Part shown: positions 8,879-15,237 of the stretch, piece by piece
Position numbering within the stretch: position 1 is the stretch's first letter
How the letters are laid out: each line of letters opens with the position of its first letter
Origin: Bacteroides sp. OF04-15BH
GTDB taxonomy: Bacteria > Bacteroidota > Bacteroidia > Bacteroidales > Bacteroidaceae
NCBI RefSeq assembly: GCF_003477995.1
Contig: NZ_QUEM01000030.1
Location: forward strand, 23,337-47,565
DNA: 24,229 bases
Direction: 5' to 3'
Made by a program: the position numbers and the translations under genes
The notes under the pieces: model-generated
Told to the model about the DNA's origin: nothing
The model's input: the letters and a program-made list of their open reading frames with translations, nothing else
Database searches by the model: none

Positions 8879-8966
8879 CCCCGTGATGTCCTTTAAAAAT
8901 CATTGTGATGTTTTTCAAAAAACATCGAGATGCTTTCCCATTTTCATCGTGATGATTTTTTCTTGT
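8879..8966. repeat. Degenerate 22-bp tandem repeat array (four units)
   Basis: Four units start at 8879, 8901, 8923 and 8945, an exact 22-bp period. Each opens with a near-palindrome: CCCCGTGATG, CATTGTGATG, CATCGAGATG, CATCGTGATG (consensus CATYGNGATG). Each continues with a T-rich, partly A-rich stretch. A possible fifth decayed unit begins with CAT at 8967. Units 2 and 3 also form a hairpin-like dyad, GATGTTTTT / AAAAACATC, around 8907-8926. There are no unique spacers of CRISPR size. Located between the efflux terminator and the SGNH/MBOAT promoter. Function unknown. Confidence 0.7.
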
Positions 8967-9024
8967 CATTTTTTGTTATATCGGCTTGATTTAAGTCAAT
9001 ATATGAAAACATGTTCTTGAAGAC

Positions 9025-9056
9025 TTTGCCTTATTGCTTAAAAATGAGTACTTTTG
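9025..9056 (+). promoter_or_regulatory. Bacteroidota-type promoter of the SGNH/MBOAT operon
   Basis: TTTG at 9025-9028 and TACTTTTG at 9049-9056 match the -33 and -7 (TAnnTTTG) consensus exactly with a 20-bp spacer. The expected transcript start is near 9061-9065, only a few nucleotides before the ATG at 9067, so the mRNA may be nearly leaderless. Confidence 0.7.
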
Positions 9057-9066
9057 CAGCCGATTT

Positions 9067-10455
9067 ATGGAATACTACAAGAGAACATGGATTCTGTGCC
9101 TCATGATTGTTGCCGCATTGATGGGGTTACATTTTCTGCCACGGATGGAAATCTTTGGCATGGAGCTGCGTCGTGTGGACTTGCTTTCAGACCTTTTTCC
9201 GGACACCCCCGATGTATCGGAAAAGGAGCTGGCTGAGGCCATGAAGCAGCAGCGCCCGCATCCGGCGCATCGGAAAACGAACGACTGTCCCAAGGGAATG
9301 GTCTGCATTGAAGATTATGCCACAGACGAGAAGAGAAGCATGGATGTGTTTTATCGTCGTCTGATGGAACTGAATACCCGGAAAAAACCGGTTCGCATTG
9401 CCTATTTCGGCGACTCCTTTATCGAAGGAGATATCTTTACGGCCGATCTGCGTGATCTGCTCCAGTCCCGTTTCGGCGGTGCCGGGGTGGGTTTTGTCGA
9501 TATGGCGTCGCAGACAGCCGGCTTCCGGCAGACAGTGCGTGCCTATTCGCAGAATGTGGAGTCGCACAGCGTGATGGATTCCGTGCATAAGAATGCTTTT
9601 CTGGGCATCAACTGCCGTTATTTCTTCCCGTTGGGCGGGCAGGTGAGCCTGACGCTCAAAGGTACGGGATACGGCAAGAATACACAAAAGGCCCAGAAGT
9701 CGCAGCTGTTCCTGAAGACCGAAGTTCCGTTGCAGGTTACGGCCGAGGTAAACGACGGTCAGCAACAGACCTTTGATTTGAAAGGAGCCGACCGCATTCA
9801 GTGTCTGACAACCACTGGAGCCATCAGTCAGGTAAAATGGTCCTTCTATGCCGATTCGCTGGCGCGCCGCCGTGTGGTGCTCTATGGAGCCACAATGGAC
9901 AACGAGCAGGGCGTGGTGGTGGACAACTTCTCTTTGCGCGGTAGCGGCGGAGGAGTCTTGCTGTCTATCCCCGATGAGAACCTGAAACAGTTCTTTGACT
10001 ATCGTCCTTACAATCTGATCGTATTGCACTATGGACTGAATGTGGTAGGACCGGGCAGCGGCAAGAAGGCTGCGGATAATTACGGCCGCATTCTGGACCG
10101 CATGATCCGAAAGTTCCAGGCTTTGCAGCCGGGTACACCGATTCTGGTGGTGAGCGTGAGCGACCGGAACAGCCGCGATAAGGACGGAAAGATTACCACA
10201 ATCGGCGGAATCCGTTATCTGGTGAACGAGCAGCAGCAGGCAGCTGTCCGTAATGGAGTGGCTTTCTGGAATCTGTTCGAGGCGATGGGAGGTACGGCCA
10301 GCATCAAGCGTATGGCCGAGCAGAAGCCGGCACTGGCCAACAAAGATTATACCCATCTGAATTTCCGGGGAGGAAAAGTATTGGCAGAAAAACTGTATGA
10401 GGCATTGGTGAATGCCGTGAAGAATTATACAAAAGAAAATCAATATGAGGATTAA
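9067..10455 (+). CDS. SGNH/GDSL-family hydrolase, membrane-anchored (first of a pair)
   Basis: A 462-residue envelope protein. A signal anchor (about residues 5-25, RTWILCLMIVAALMGLHFLP) places the rest in the periplasm. The catalytic domain shows the SGNH blocks: IAYFGDSFIEGD with Ser117, HYGLNV (Gly/Asn of block III), and DYTHL with Asp427 and His430. Between them is a 150-200 residue beta-rich insertion that may bind glycan, as in AlgX/AlgJ-like acetyltransferases. I take ATG 9067; an upstream TTG at 9034 would sit inside the promoter and is rejected. The gene overlaps the second SGNH gene by 11 bp. With the MBOAT protein downstream it probably transfers or removes O-acetyl groups on an envelope polysaccharide or peptidoglycan. 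The acceptor is unknown. Confidence 0.85.
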   Translation: MEYYKRTWILCLMIVAALMGLHFLPRMEIFGMELRRVDLLSDLFPDTPDVSEKELAEAMKQQRPHPAHRKTNDCPKGMVCIEDYATDEKRSMDVFYRRLMELNTRKKPVRIAYFGDSFIEGDIFTADLRDLLQSRFGGAGVGFVDMASQTAGFRQTVRAYSQNVESHSVMDSVHKNAFLGINCRYFFPLGGQVSLTLKGTGYGKNTQKAQKSQLFLKTEVPLQVTAEVNDGQQQTFDLKGADRIQCLTTTGAISQVKWSFYADSLARRRVVLYGATMDNEQGVVVDNFSLRGSGGGVLLSIPDENLKQFFDYRPYNLIVLHYGLNVVGPGSGKKAADNYGRILDRMIRKFQALQPGTPILVVSVSDRNSRDKDGKITTIGGIRYLVNEQQQAAVRNGVAFWNLFEAMGGTASIKRMAEQKPALANKDYTHLNFRGGKVLAEKLYEALVNAVKNYTKENQYED

Positions 10456-11347
10456 AAGATGTTTTTTGGGGATATTAGGATTGTTTTTGGGAATGCAACT
10501 GACGCTTATGGCCAGACAGGTGCCGGAAATGACCGCCTCCATGCCGCCAACATTCCGTCAGACGCAGGTAAATCAGATTCTCGGTTCTGATCTGCTGACC
10601 CCTTTCTTCGAGAAAATCAAAAAGGCCGACCGCCCGGTACGTGTCCTGCATCTGGGTGATTCACACGTGCGGGGGCATGTCTTTACCGTAGAAACCCGCC
10701 AGTGCCTGGAGCAGGCTTGGGGCGACTCGGCTGTCTATGATGATAAAATCACCTATAAGACTTCGGCACTGGCCCGCGAAACCGGTAAGGCCGGTTTGGT
10801 GTACCATGCCTACGGCATCAACGGAGCCACGTATGCCCAGTTTAATAACGAACAGACCCTGAGCAAGTTCGATGATCTGAACCCGGACCTGATCATTCTT
10901 TCCTTCGGAACGAATGAGGCTCATGGACGCAATTATACCGAAGAATGGCAGATTCAGGAAATGGATGCCCTGCTGGCCACTCTGAGAGAGCGCTTTCCCG
11001 AAGCGGATTTCCTGCTGACCACACCGCCGGGATCTTACTGGCGTAAACGGGTGAAGACCACGCTGAAGAACGGAAGAAAAACTTATGTGACCCGTCATAT
11101 CCTGAACGAACAGGTGGAGCAGGTGGCCCTGACACAAGTAGCCTACGGTGCCGAGCACGGCATTCCGGTGTGGGACCTGTATCACGTAGTGGGCGGAGCC
11201 GACTATGCCTGCCGTAACTGGCGCAGCGCCGGCTTGCAGCGTTCAGACTATATTCATTACACCCCAGAGGGGTATATCTTACAAGGAAAGCTTCTGGCGG
11301 AAGCCATCCTAAAGGCTTATTATTCTTATGAAACAAATACTCTTTGA
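10445..11347 (+). CDS. SGNH/GDSL-family hydrolase, secreted (second of a pair)
   Basis: A 300-residue exported SGNH protein. The N-terminal 23 or so residues (MRIKRCFLGILGLFLGMQL...) are a signal peptide with a likely cut after LMA. The catalytic set is complete: LHLGDSHVRGH with Ser73, LSFGTNEAHG with the block III Asn, and DYIHYTPEG with Asp268 and His271. It is shorter than its upstream partner because it lacks the large insertion. The two share block spacing but little sequence, so they may be an old duplication with divided roles, for example one transferase and one esterase. The start overlaps the previous gene by 11 bp and its end overlaps the MBOAT gene by 20 bp, indicating translational coupling. 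The O-acetylation role is inferred from the neighbours. Confidence 0.87.
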   Translation: MRIKRCFLGILGLFLGMQLTLMARQVPEMTASMPPTFRQTQVNQILGSDLLTPFFEKIKKADRPVRVLHLGDSHVRGHVFTVETRQCLEQAWGDSAVYDDKITYKTSALARETGKAGLVYHAYGINGATYAQFNNEQTLSKFDDLNPDLIILSFGTNEAHGRNYTEEWQIQEMDALLATLRERFPEADFLLTTPPGSYWRKRVKTTLKNGRKTYVTRHILNEQVEQVALTQVAYGAEHGIPVWDLYHVVGGADYACRNWRSAGLQRSDYIHYTPEGYILQGKLLAEAILKAYYSYETNTL

Positions 11348-12851
11348 TTTTCTCGACGGGCTTCGGGCAAATCTGCTGTACGATCCGGCTTCGCCGATGA
11401 TATTCAGCACTTCGCTGTTTCTTTTCCTGTTTTTAGGGGTGGCGCTGGTTTATACGGCGCTGGACAAGAAAGTGACAGCACGCTTGCTTTTCATAACTCT
11501 GTTCTCTTATTATTTCTATTATAAGAGCAGCGGTTTCTATTTTTTCCTGCTGGCGGTGGTCACCGTGTCCGATTTTCTGCTGGCTTTGGCCGTGGACTGG
11601 TCTTTTAACCGTTCAACCCGATATGCCGAAACAGGTCGCAAGCCCTGGTCGGCACGTTTTTTCATGTTCCTGAGTCTGCTCATCGACCTGGGACTGCTGG
11701 CCTATTTCAAGTATGCACATTTCTTTTCCGATATCTGGGCCTCTCTGTCCGGAAAGAACTGGATTACCTGGGACATTTTTCTGCCTGTGGGTATTTCTTT
11801 CTTTACCTTTCAGAGTATGTCCTACACCATCGACGTGTACCGTCGCGAGCTGAAACCGCTGCACAACCTGTTGGATTACGCTTTTTATGTATCGTTCTTC
11901 CCGCAGCTGGTGGCCGGTCCTATTGTGCGTGCTCGCGACTTTATTCCGCAGATCCGTAAGCCGCTGGCGGTGGATTCCGTAATGTTCGGGCAGGGAGTGT
12001 TCCTGATTTTTGCGGGACTTTTCAAGAAAGCCATTATTTCAGACTATATCAGTGTCAATTTCGTGGAGCGTATCTTTGACAATCCGTCGCTCTATTCCGG
12101 TGTGGAGAATCTTTTCGGTGTGTATGGTTATGCCTTGCAAATCTATTGCGACTTCTCCGGTTATAGCGATATGGCCATCGGACTGGCTCTGCTGCTGGGC
12201 TTCCATTTCCCGCAGAACTTCAACTCTCCCTACAAGGCCTGGAGTGTCACCGAGTTCTGGCATCGCTGGCACATCAGTCTGTCCACCTGGTTGCGCGACT
12301 ATCTTTATATCTCTATGGGTGGAAACCGGAAGGGAAAGATCCGAACCTATTTCAATCTGTTTATGACCATGCTGCTGGGTGGCCTGTGGCACGGAGCCAG
12401 CTGGAACTTTGTGATGTGGGGCGGTCTGCACGGTGTGGCTTTGGCGCTGCACAAGGGATTCCGTTCGCTGCTGGGACGCAAAAAGGGAGAAGAAAGTCAT
12501 GGATGGAAAAAGGCGATGGCCGTGTTCCTCACGTTCCATTTTGTCTGCTTCTGCTGGATTTTTTTCCGCAACCAGAGTTTCGAGAACTCCTGGGTCATGA
12601 TCGGGCGTATTTTTACAGCCTTCCATCCGGAAGTCTTTGTACAGATGATTCAGGGATATAAAGGCGTGTTCATACTCATGCTTTTGGGATATCTGCTTCA
12701 TTTCTGTCCCGACCGCTGGCAACAGTGGGCCGAGCGTGGCATGATCCGTTTGCCGTTGATTGGTCAGGCTTTGCTTCTGGTTGCTCTGATTTATTGCGTG
12801 ATACAGATTAAGTCAAGCGATATACAGCCTTTCATTTACTTCCAGTTCTGA
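11328..12851 (+). CDS. MBOAT-family membrane-bound O-acyltransferase (AlgI/DltB-like)
   Basis: A 507-residue polytopic inner-membrane protein with about ten or more hydrophobic segments. It has the MBOAT signatures: FFPQLVAGPIVRARDFIPQI, YCDFSGYSDMAIGLALLLGF, EFWHRWHISLSTWLRDYLYI with His312, and GGLWHGASWNFVMWGG with the invariant catalytic His355. In the AlgI, PatA and DltB systems this protein carries acyl groups from a cytoplasmic donor across the membrane to a periplasmic SGNH partner. The two SGNH genes directly upstream, one overlapping by 20 bp, supply that partner. Acetyl is the likeliest group; acceptor (capsule, exopolysaccharide or peptidoglycan) cannot be told from the sequence. 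There is no dltA/dltC-like gene, which argues against D-alanylation. A terminator follows. Confidence 0.94.
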   Translation: MKQILFDFLDGLRANLLYDPASPMIFSTSLFLFLFLGVALVYTALDKKVTARLLFITLFSYYFYYKSSGFYFFLLAVVTVSDFLLALAVDWSFNRSTRYAETGRKPWSARFFMFLSLLIDLGLLAYFKYAHFFSDIWASLSGKNWITWDIFLPVGISFFTFQSMSYTIDVYRRELKPLHNLLDYAFYVSFFPQLVAGPIVRARDFIPQIRKPLAVDSVMFGQGVFLIFAGLFKKAIISDYISVNFVERIFDNPSLYSGVENLFGVYGYALQIYCDFSGYSDMAIGLALLLGFHFPQNFNSPYKAWSVTEFWHRWHISLSTWLRDYLYISMGGNRKGKIRTYFNLFMTMLLGGLWHGASWNFVMWGGLHGVALALHKGFRSLLGRKKGEESHGWKKAMAVFLTFHFVCFCWIFFRNQSFENSWVMIGRIFTAFHPEVFVQMIQGYKGVFILMLLGYLLHFCPDRWQQWAERGMIRLPLIGQALLLVALIYCVIQIKSSDIQPFIYFQF

Positions 12852-12903
12852 TCTTATTTAAAAGAATATGAGTCCGATATAAAATCAGAAAATATTGAGT
12901 TAC

Positions 12904-12946
12904 ACCGTCATTGATAAATTTACATCAATGGCGGTTTTCTTTTTTT
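12904..12946 (+). terminator. Rho-independent terminator after the MBOAT gene
   Basis: Arms ACCGTCATTGAT (12904-12915) and ATCAATGGCGGT (12924-12935) pair over 12 positions with one T-G wobble; the loop is AAATTTAC. A T-run with one C extends to 12946. It ends the SGNH/MBOAT operon. Confidence 0.88.
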
Positions 12947-12952
12947 CAGGTA

Positions 12953-12991
12953 AATATCTTCTTGCTTATATCAAGTTCATGTCAAGATATT
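12953..12991. promoter_or_regulatory. Inverted repeat upstream of the blaI-like gene
   Basis: AATATCTT (12953-12960) and AAGATATT (12984-12991) are perfect 8-bp arms. Inside them CTTG (12961-12964) and CAAG (12972-12975) form a second small dyad, and TCAAG recurs at 12971 and 12982. It lies about 105 bp before the BlaI start. It does not have the TACA/TGTA form of known BlaI/MecI operators, so the binding factor is open. Confidence 0.3.
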
Positions 12992-13095
12992 CGGTGATGT
13001 TCCAATAAAAGTTCAGGTGTTTAGAAATTATTAACGTAAAGAATTAGTTTATGAACTATAAAATCTCGTTATTTGCCGAAAACAACTTGAATATC

Positions 13096-13464
13096 ATGAA
13101 ACGACTGACTGCTAAAGAAGAAGAAATCATGGGCTTCTTTTGGAAGGAAGGTCCCATGTTTGTGAAGCAACTGCTTCCGTTTTATTCCGAGCCCAGACCA
13201 CATTTCAATACCCTGTCTACGATTGTCCGCGGACTGGAGGAGAAAGGTTTTCTTGCCCATAAAGCATATGGGAACACATATGAGTATTATCCGGTGATAT
13301 CGGAGGATGAGTTCAAGAAAGGGACGCTTCGTGCTGTGATTGATAAATATTTCAATAAATCTGTGCTCGGTGCTGTTTCTTCTTTGGTTGAGGAAGAGGA
13401 GATTTCAATTGATGAATTGAATGATCTGATCCGTCAAGTGAAAAAAGGAAAATCATCCATATAA
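13096..13464 (+). CDS. BlaI/MecI/CopY-family transcriptional repressor
   Basis: A 122-residue winged-helix repressor. MKRLTAKEEEIMGFFWKEGPMFVKQLLPFY is the family's N-terminal helix set; FNTLSTIVRGLEEKGFLAHKAYGNTYEYYPV is the recognition helix plus wing. The C-terminal 45 residues are the dimerisation region, where BlaR1-type proteases cut family members. I place the start at the ATG at 13096, where relatives usually begin (M-x-x-L-T-x-x-E-E); an in-frame ATG at 13051 would add 15 residues without family resemblance. It is followed 191 bp later by an M56/BlaR1-type gene, the usual partner. No beta-lactamase gene is visible, so the regulon is unknown. Confidence 0.92.
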   Translation: MKRLTAKEEEIMGFFWKEGPMFVKQLLPFYSEPRPHFNTLSTIVRGLEEKGFLAHKAYGNTYEYYPVISEDEFKKGTLRAVIDKYFNKSVLGAVSSLVEEEEISIDELNDLIRQVKKGKSSI

Positions 13465-13467
13465 AAA

Positions 13468-13501
13468 CTGCCGGCTCAAGGCTCTACTCTTTTGCCGGCA
13501 G
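13468..13501. repeat. GC-rich inverted repeat in the blaI-blaR1 spacer
   Basis: CTGCCGGC (13468-13475) and GCCGGCAG (13494-13501) pair perfectly over 8 bp around an 18-nt loop, starting 4 bp after the blaI stop. No T-run follows, so it is not a standard terminator. It could attenuate or stabilise the blaI mRNA. Confidence 0.5.
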
Positions 13502-13521
13502 CGGATGCATCTGTTATAAAT

Positions 13522-13541
13522 AAAAACGTATTACGATGATG
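13522..13541 (+). repeat. 20-bp direct repeat, intergenic copy (second copy at 14425-14444)
   Basis: The 20 bases here are identical to 14425-14444 inside the blaR1-like gene, where they encode part of LKKRITMMM. In the same register the intergenic copy reads KRITMM and then loses similarity. It looks like a remnant of duplicated blaR1-type sequence. ATGCAT palindromes lie at 13505-13510 and 13539-13544. Confidence 0.6.
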
Positions 13542-13655
13542 CATGGAACAAAGGTACGAATAGATTTTCTGGCAGCATAGAGATTGTTGTTAAAAATCGC
13601 AGAGGCCCGATGAGTTTCATGTGTTTTCTGCTTTTCATACTCTAAAATCTGACTT

Positions 13656-15038
13656 ATGGAAACCTTCTTTGTTTATCTGATCAAATCATCGGTTTGCATT
13701 CTGCTTTATGAACTGTTCTACCGATTGTTTTTACGGGGAGAGACTTTTCACCGTTTGAACCGGATTGTGTTATTGATGTCGCTGATCTTGTCTTTATTGC
13801 TTCCGCTGTTCGATGTATCGGAATGGTTTGCTACTACCGAACAGAATAGAGCTCTTCCTTTGACAGAGCTGACCGGCTCACTGCAAGAACTGGTTGTTGA
13901 ACAGAAAGCTGTGGCATTATCGAATCGCAACGGTATGACTGTGAGTGTTGTGCTTTGGGGAATCTATTTGACAGGTGTTGTGCTGTTGCTGCTGAAGAAT
14001 TTATTTGTTTTTGTTTATTTACACCGGTTGTTGAAACGATGCCGTCGGGAACAGACCACTGACGGGCAAATATATTACCGCTACCCGGATCGAATCGGCC
14101 CATTCAGCTGGTTAGGGCGTGTTGTGCTTTCTTCGGCAGATGACGGGGCTTTGACTAGTTGTATTCTGGCTCACGAAAGAGCGCATGTCCTATTGGGGCA
14201 TTCCTTGGATTTAGTGCTCGTTGAATTGTTCCTTTGCTTCCAATGGTTCAATCCGGCGGCATGGTGGTTGAAAAAAGATTTGAGGCTGGTTCATGAGTAT
14301 GAAGCCGACCGGTATGTACTTTCTTCCGGCTTTGACGCATGCACTTATCAGTTATTGTTAATCAGAAAATCTGTCGGACCAAAGCTCTACAATATGGTCC
14401 ACAGCTTCAATAATTATTCACTTAAAAAACGTATTACGATGATGATGAAACGTAAATCAAGATTCTGGACGCAGGCTAAGAGTCTGTATGTCTTGCCGCT
14501 TGGCGGATTCGTATTGTCTTTGTTTGCTTGCACCGACGGAAAGAAGCCGTCCGTACAAGAGCCCCAGCCGATGGAAACTCAGTCGGTAGAGGCTCAATCT
14601 GCAAAACCTCAAGAAGTAGCTGTTAAGGAGCAGCCCCGTGATACCGTTGCTTCTTTCCAAGAAGAGCAGCAGCGTGTTACCACTACAACACCTGTCAAAA
14701 AACCGGTGAAGAAATCTTCAGGAAAGGATGCTCATGAGAACCTTGAGGATCCGTCTTTTCCGGGAGGTGATGTTGCATGCATGAAATGGCTGACAAACAA
14801 CATCAACTATCCGAAAGAAGCCATGGAAAAGGGGATAGAAGGGAAAGTCATTGTTAGATTTGTCGTGACAAAAAACGGAAAGATTACGAATGCGGAAGTT
14901 GTCCGTCCTGTAGATCCGTTGCTTGAAACAGAAGCTTTGCGGGCGATTCGTTCCATGCCCGATTGGATACCGGGGAAGCGCAACGGGCAGAATGTTGATC
15001 TGCAATTTACCTTACCGATAGCTTTCCGATTGCAGTAG
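13656..15038 (+). CDS. BlaR1-like M56 membrane metallopeptidase with C-terminal TonB-like domain
   Basis: A 460-residue signal-transducing protease. The first part has three membrane segments and a cytoplasmic peptidase loop with HERAH (His173, Glu174, His177) as the zinc-binding HExxH motif, and HEYEAD (Glu216) as the likely third-ligand region. LKKRITMMMKRKSRFW, a conserved stretch of the family, precedes the last membrane segment (VLPLGGFVLSLFAC, about 275-291). A Pro/Glu/Gln-rich linker follows. Residues 365-460 are a TonB C-terminal domain (FPGG...WLTNNINYPKEAMEKGIEGKVIVRFVVTKNG). This replaces the penicillin-binding sensor of true BlaR1 and is common in Bacteroidota. It presumably senses an envelope signal and cleaves the BlaI-type repressor upstream. 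The ligand is unknown. Confidence 0.92.
   Translation: METFFVYLIKSSVCILLYELFYRLFLRGETFHRLNRIVLLMSLILSLLLPLFDVSEWFATTEQNRALPLTELTGSLQELVVEQKAVALSNRNGMTVSVVLWGIYLTGVVLLLLKNLFVFVYLHRLLKRCRREQTTDGQIYYRYPDRIGPFSWLGRVVLSSADDGALTSCILAHERAHVLLGHSLDLVLVELFLCFQWFNPAAWWLKKDLRLVHEYEADRYVLSSGFDACTYQLLLIRKSVGPKLYNMVHSFNNYSLKKRITMMMKRKSRFWTQAKSLYVLPLGGFVLSLFACTDGKKPSVQEPQPMETQSVEAQSAKPQEVAVKEQPRDTVASFQEEQQRVTTTTPVKKPVKKSSGKDAHENLEDPSFPGGDVACMKWLTNNINYPKEAMEKGIEGKVIVRFVVTKNGKITNAEVVRPVDPLLETEALRAIRSMPDWIPGKRNGQNVDLQFTLPIAFRLQ
14425..14444 (+). repeat. 20-bp direct repeat, coding copy (first copy at 13522-13541)
   Basis: Identical over 20 bases to the intergenic copy. It encodes the conserved KKRITMM stretch of the M56 protein, so this copy is kept by protein-level selection and is the probable source of the other. 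Confidence 0.6.
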
Positions 15039-15045
15039 ATGAGTC

Positions 15046-15067
15046 GTTGGGCGGCAGTTGCCCCAAC
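15046..15067 (+). terminator. Weak hairpin after the blaR1-like gene
   Basis: GTTGGG (15046-15051) and CCCAAC (15062-15067) form a 6-bp stem starting 7 bp after the stop. It is followed by AGATTTTG rather than a real T-run, so termination here is doubtful. Confidence 0.25.
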
Positions 15068-15089
15068 AGATTTTGACCGTTTGTCTCAT

Positions 15090-15147
15090 TTAACGTGGGT
15101 TTGATATGATTGAAGAAATTTCTGATTTTATGTCAGGCTCACGTTAA
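15090..15147. promoter_or_regulatory. Long-spaced inverted repeat upstream of the sigma/barrel gene
   Basis: TTAACGTG (15090-15097) and CACGTTAA (15140-15147) are perfect 8-bp arms 42 bp apart, lying 91-148 bp upstream of the ATG at 15238. A pair of binding half-sites or an mRNA hairpin are both possible. No exact -7 element was seen near the start; GATATTTG at 15215-15222 is one mismatch off. Confidence 0.35.
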
Positions 15148-15237
15148 TATCAATGTAAAAATAAGTTAAACCTTTATTATTGCGCAGTCTTTCTGCTTTT
15201 TGATGCATCTTTCTGATATTTGTTTTTGAAAAATAGC

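Noticed and set aside
8879..8966. CRISPR array
   Set aside because: The repeats are directly adjacent with no unique spacers of 25-40 bp, are degenerate, and there are no cas genes.
9034..9066. TTG start giving an 11-residue longer SGNH protein
   Set aside because: The codons would lie between and over the -33 and -7 promoter elements, upstream of the expected transcript start.
9187..10542. A long open frame of 451 codons on the minus strand
   Set aside because: It lies fully antisense to the SGNH genes, has His/Gln/Leu-rich composition typical of reading Bacteroides codons backwards, and shows no domain.
13051..13095. Upstream ATG for the BlaI-type gene
   Set aside because: The extra 15 residues do not resemble the family, whose N-terminus matches MKRLTAKEEE at 13096.
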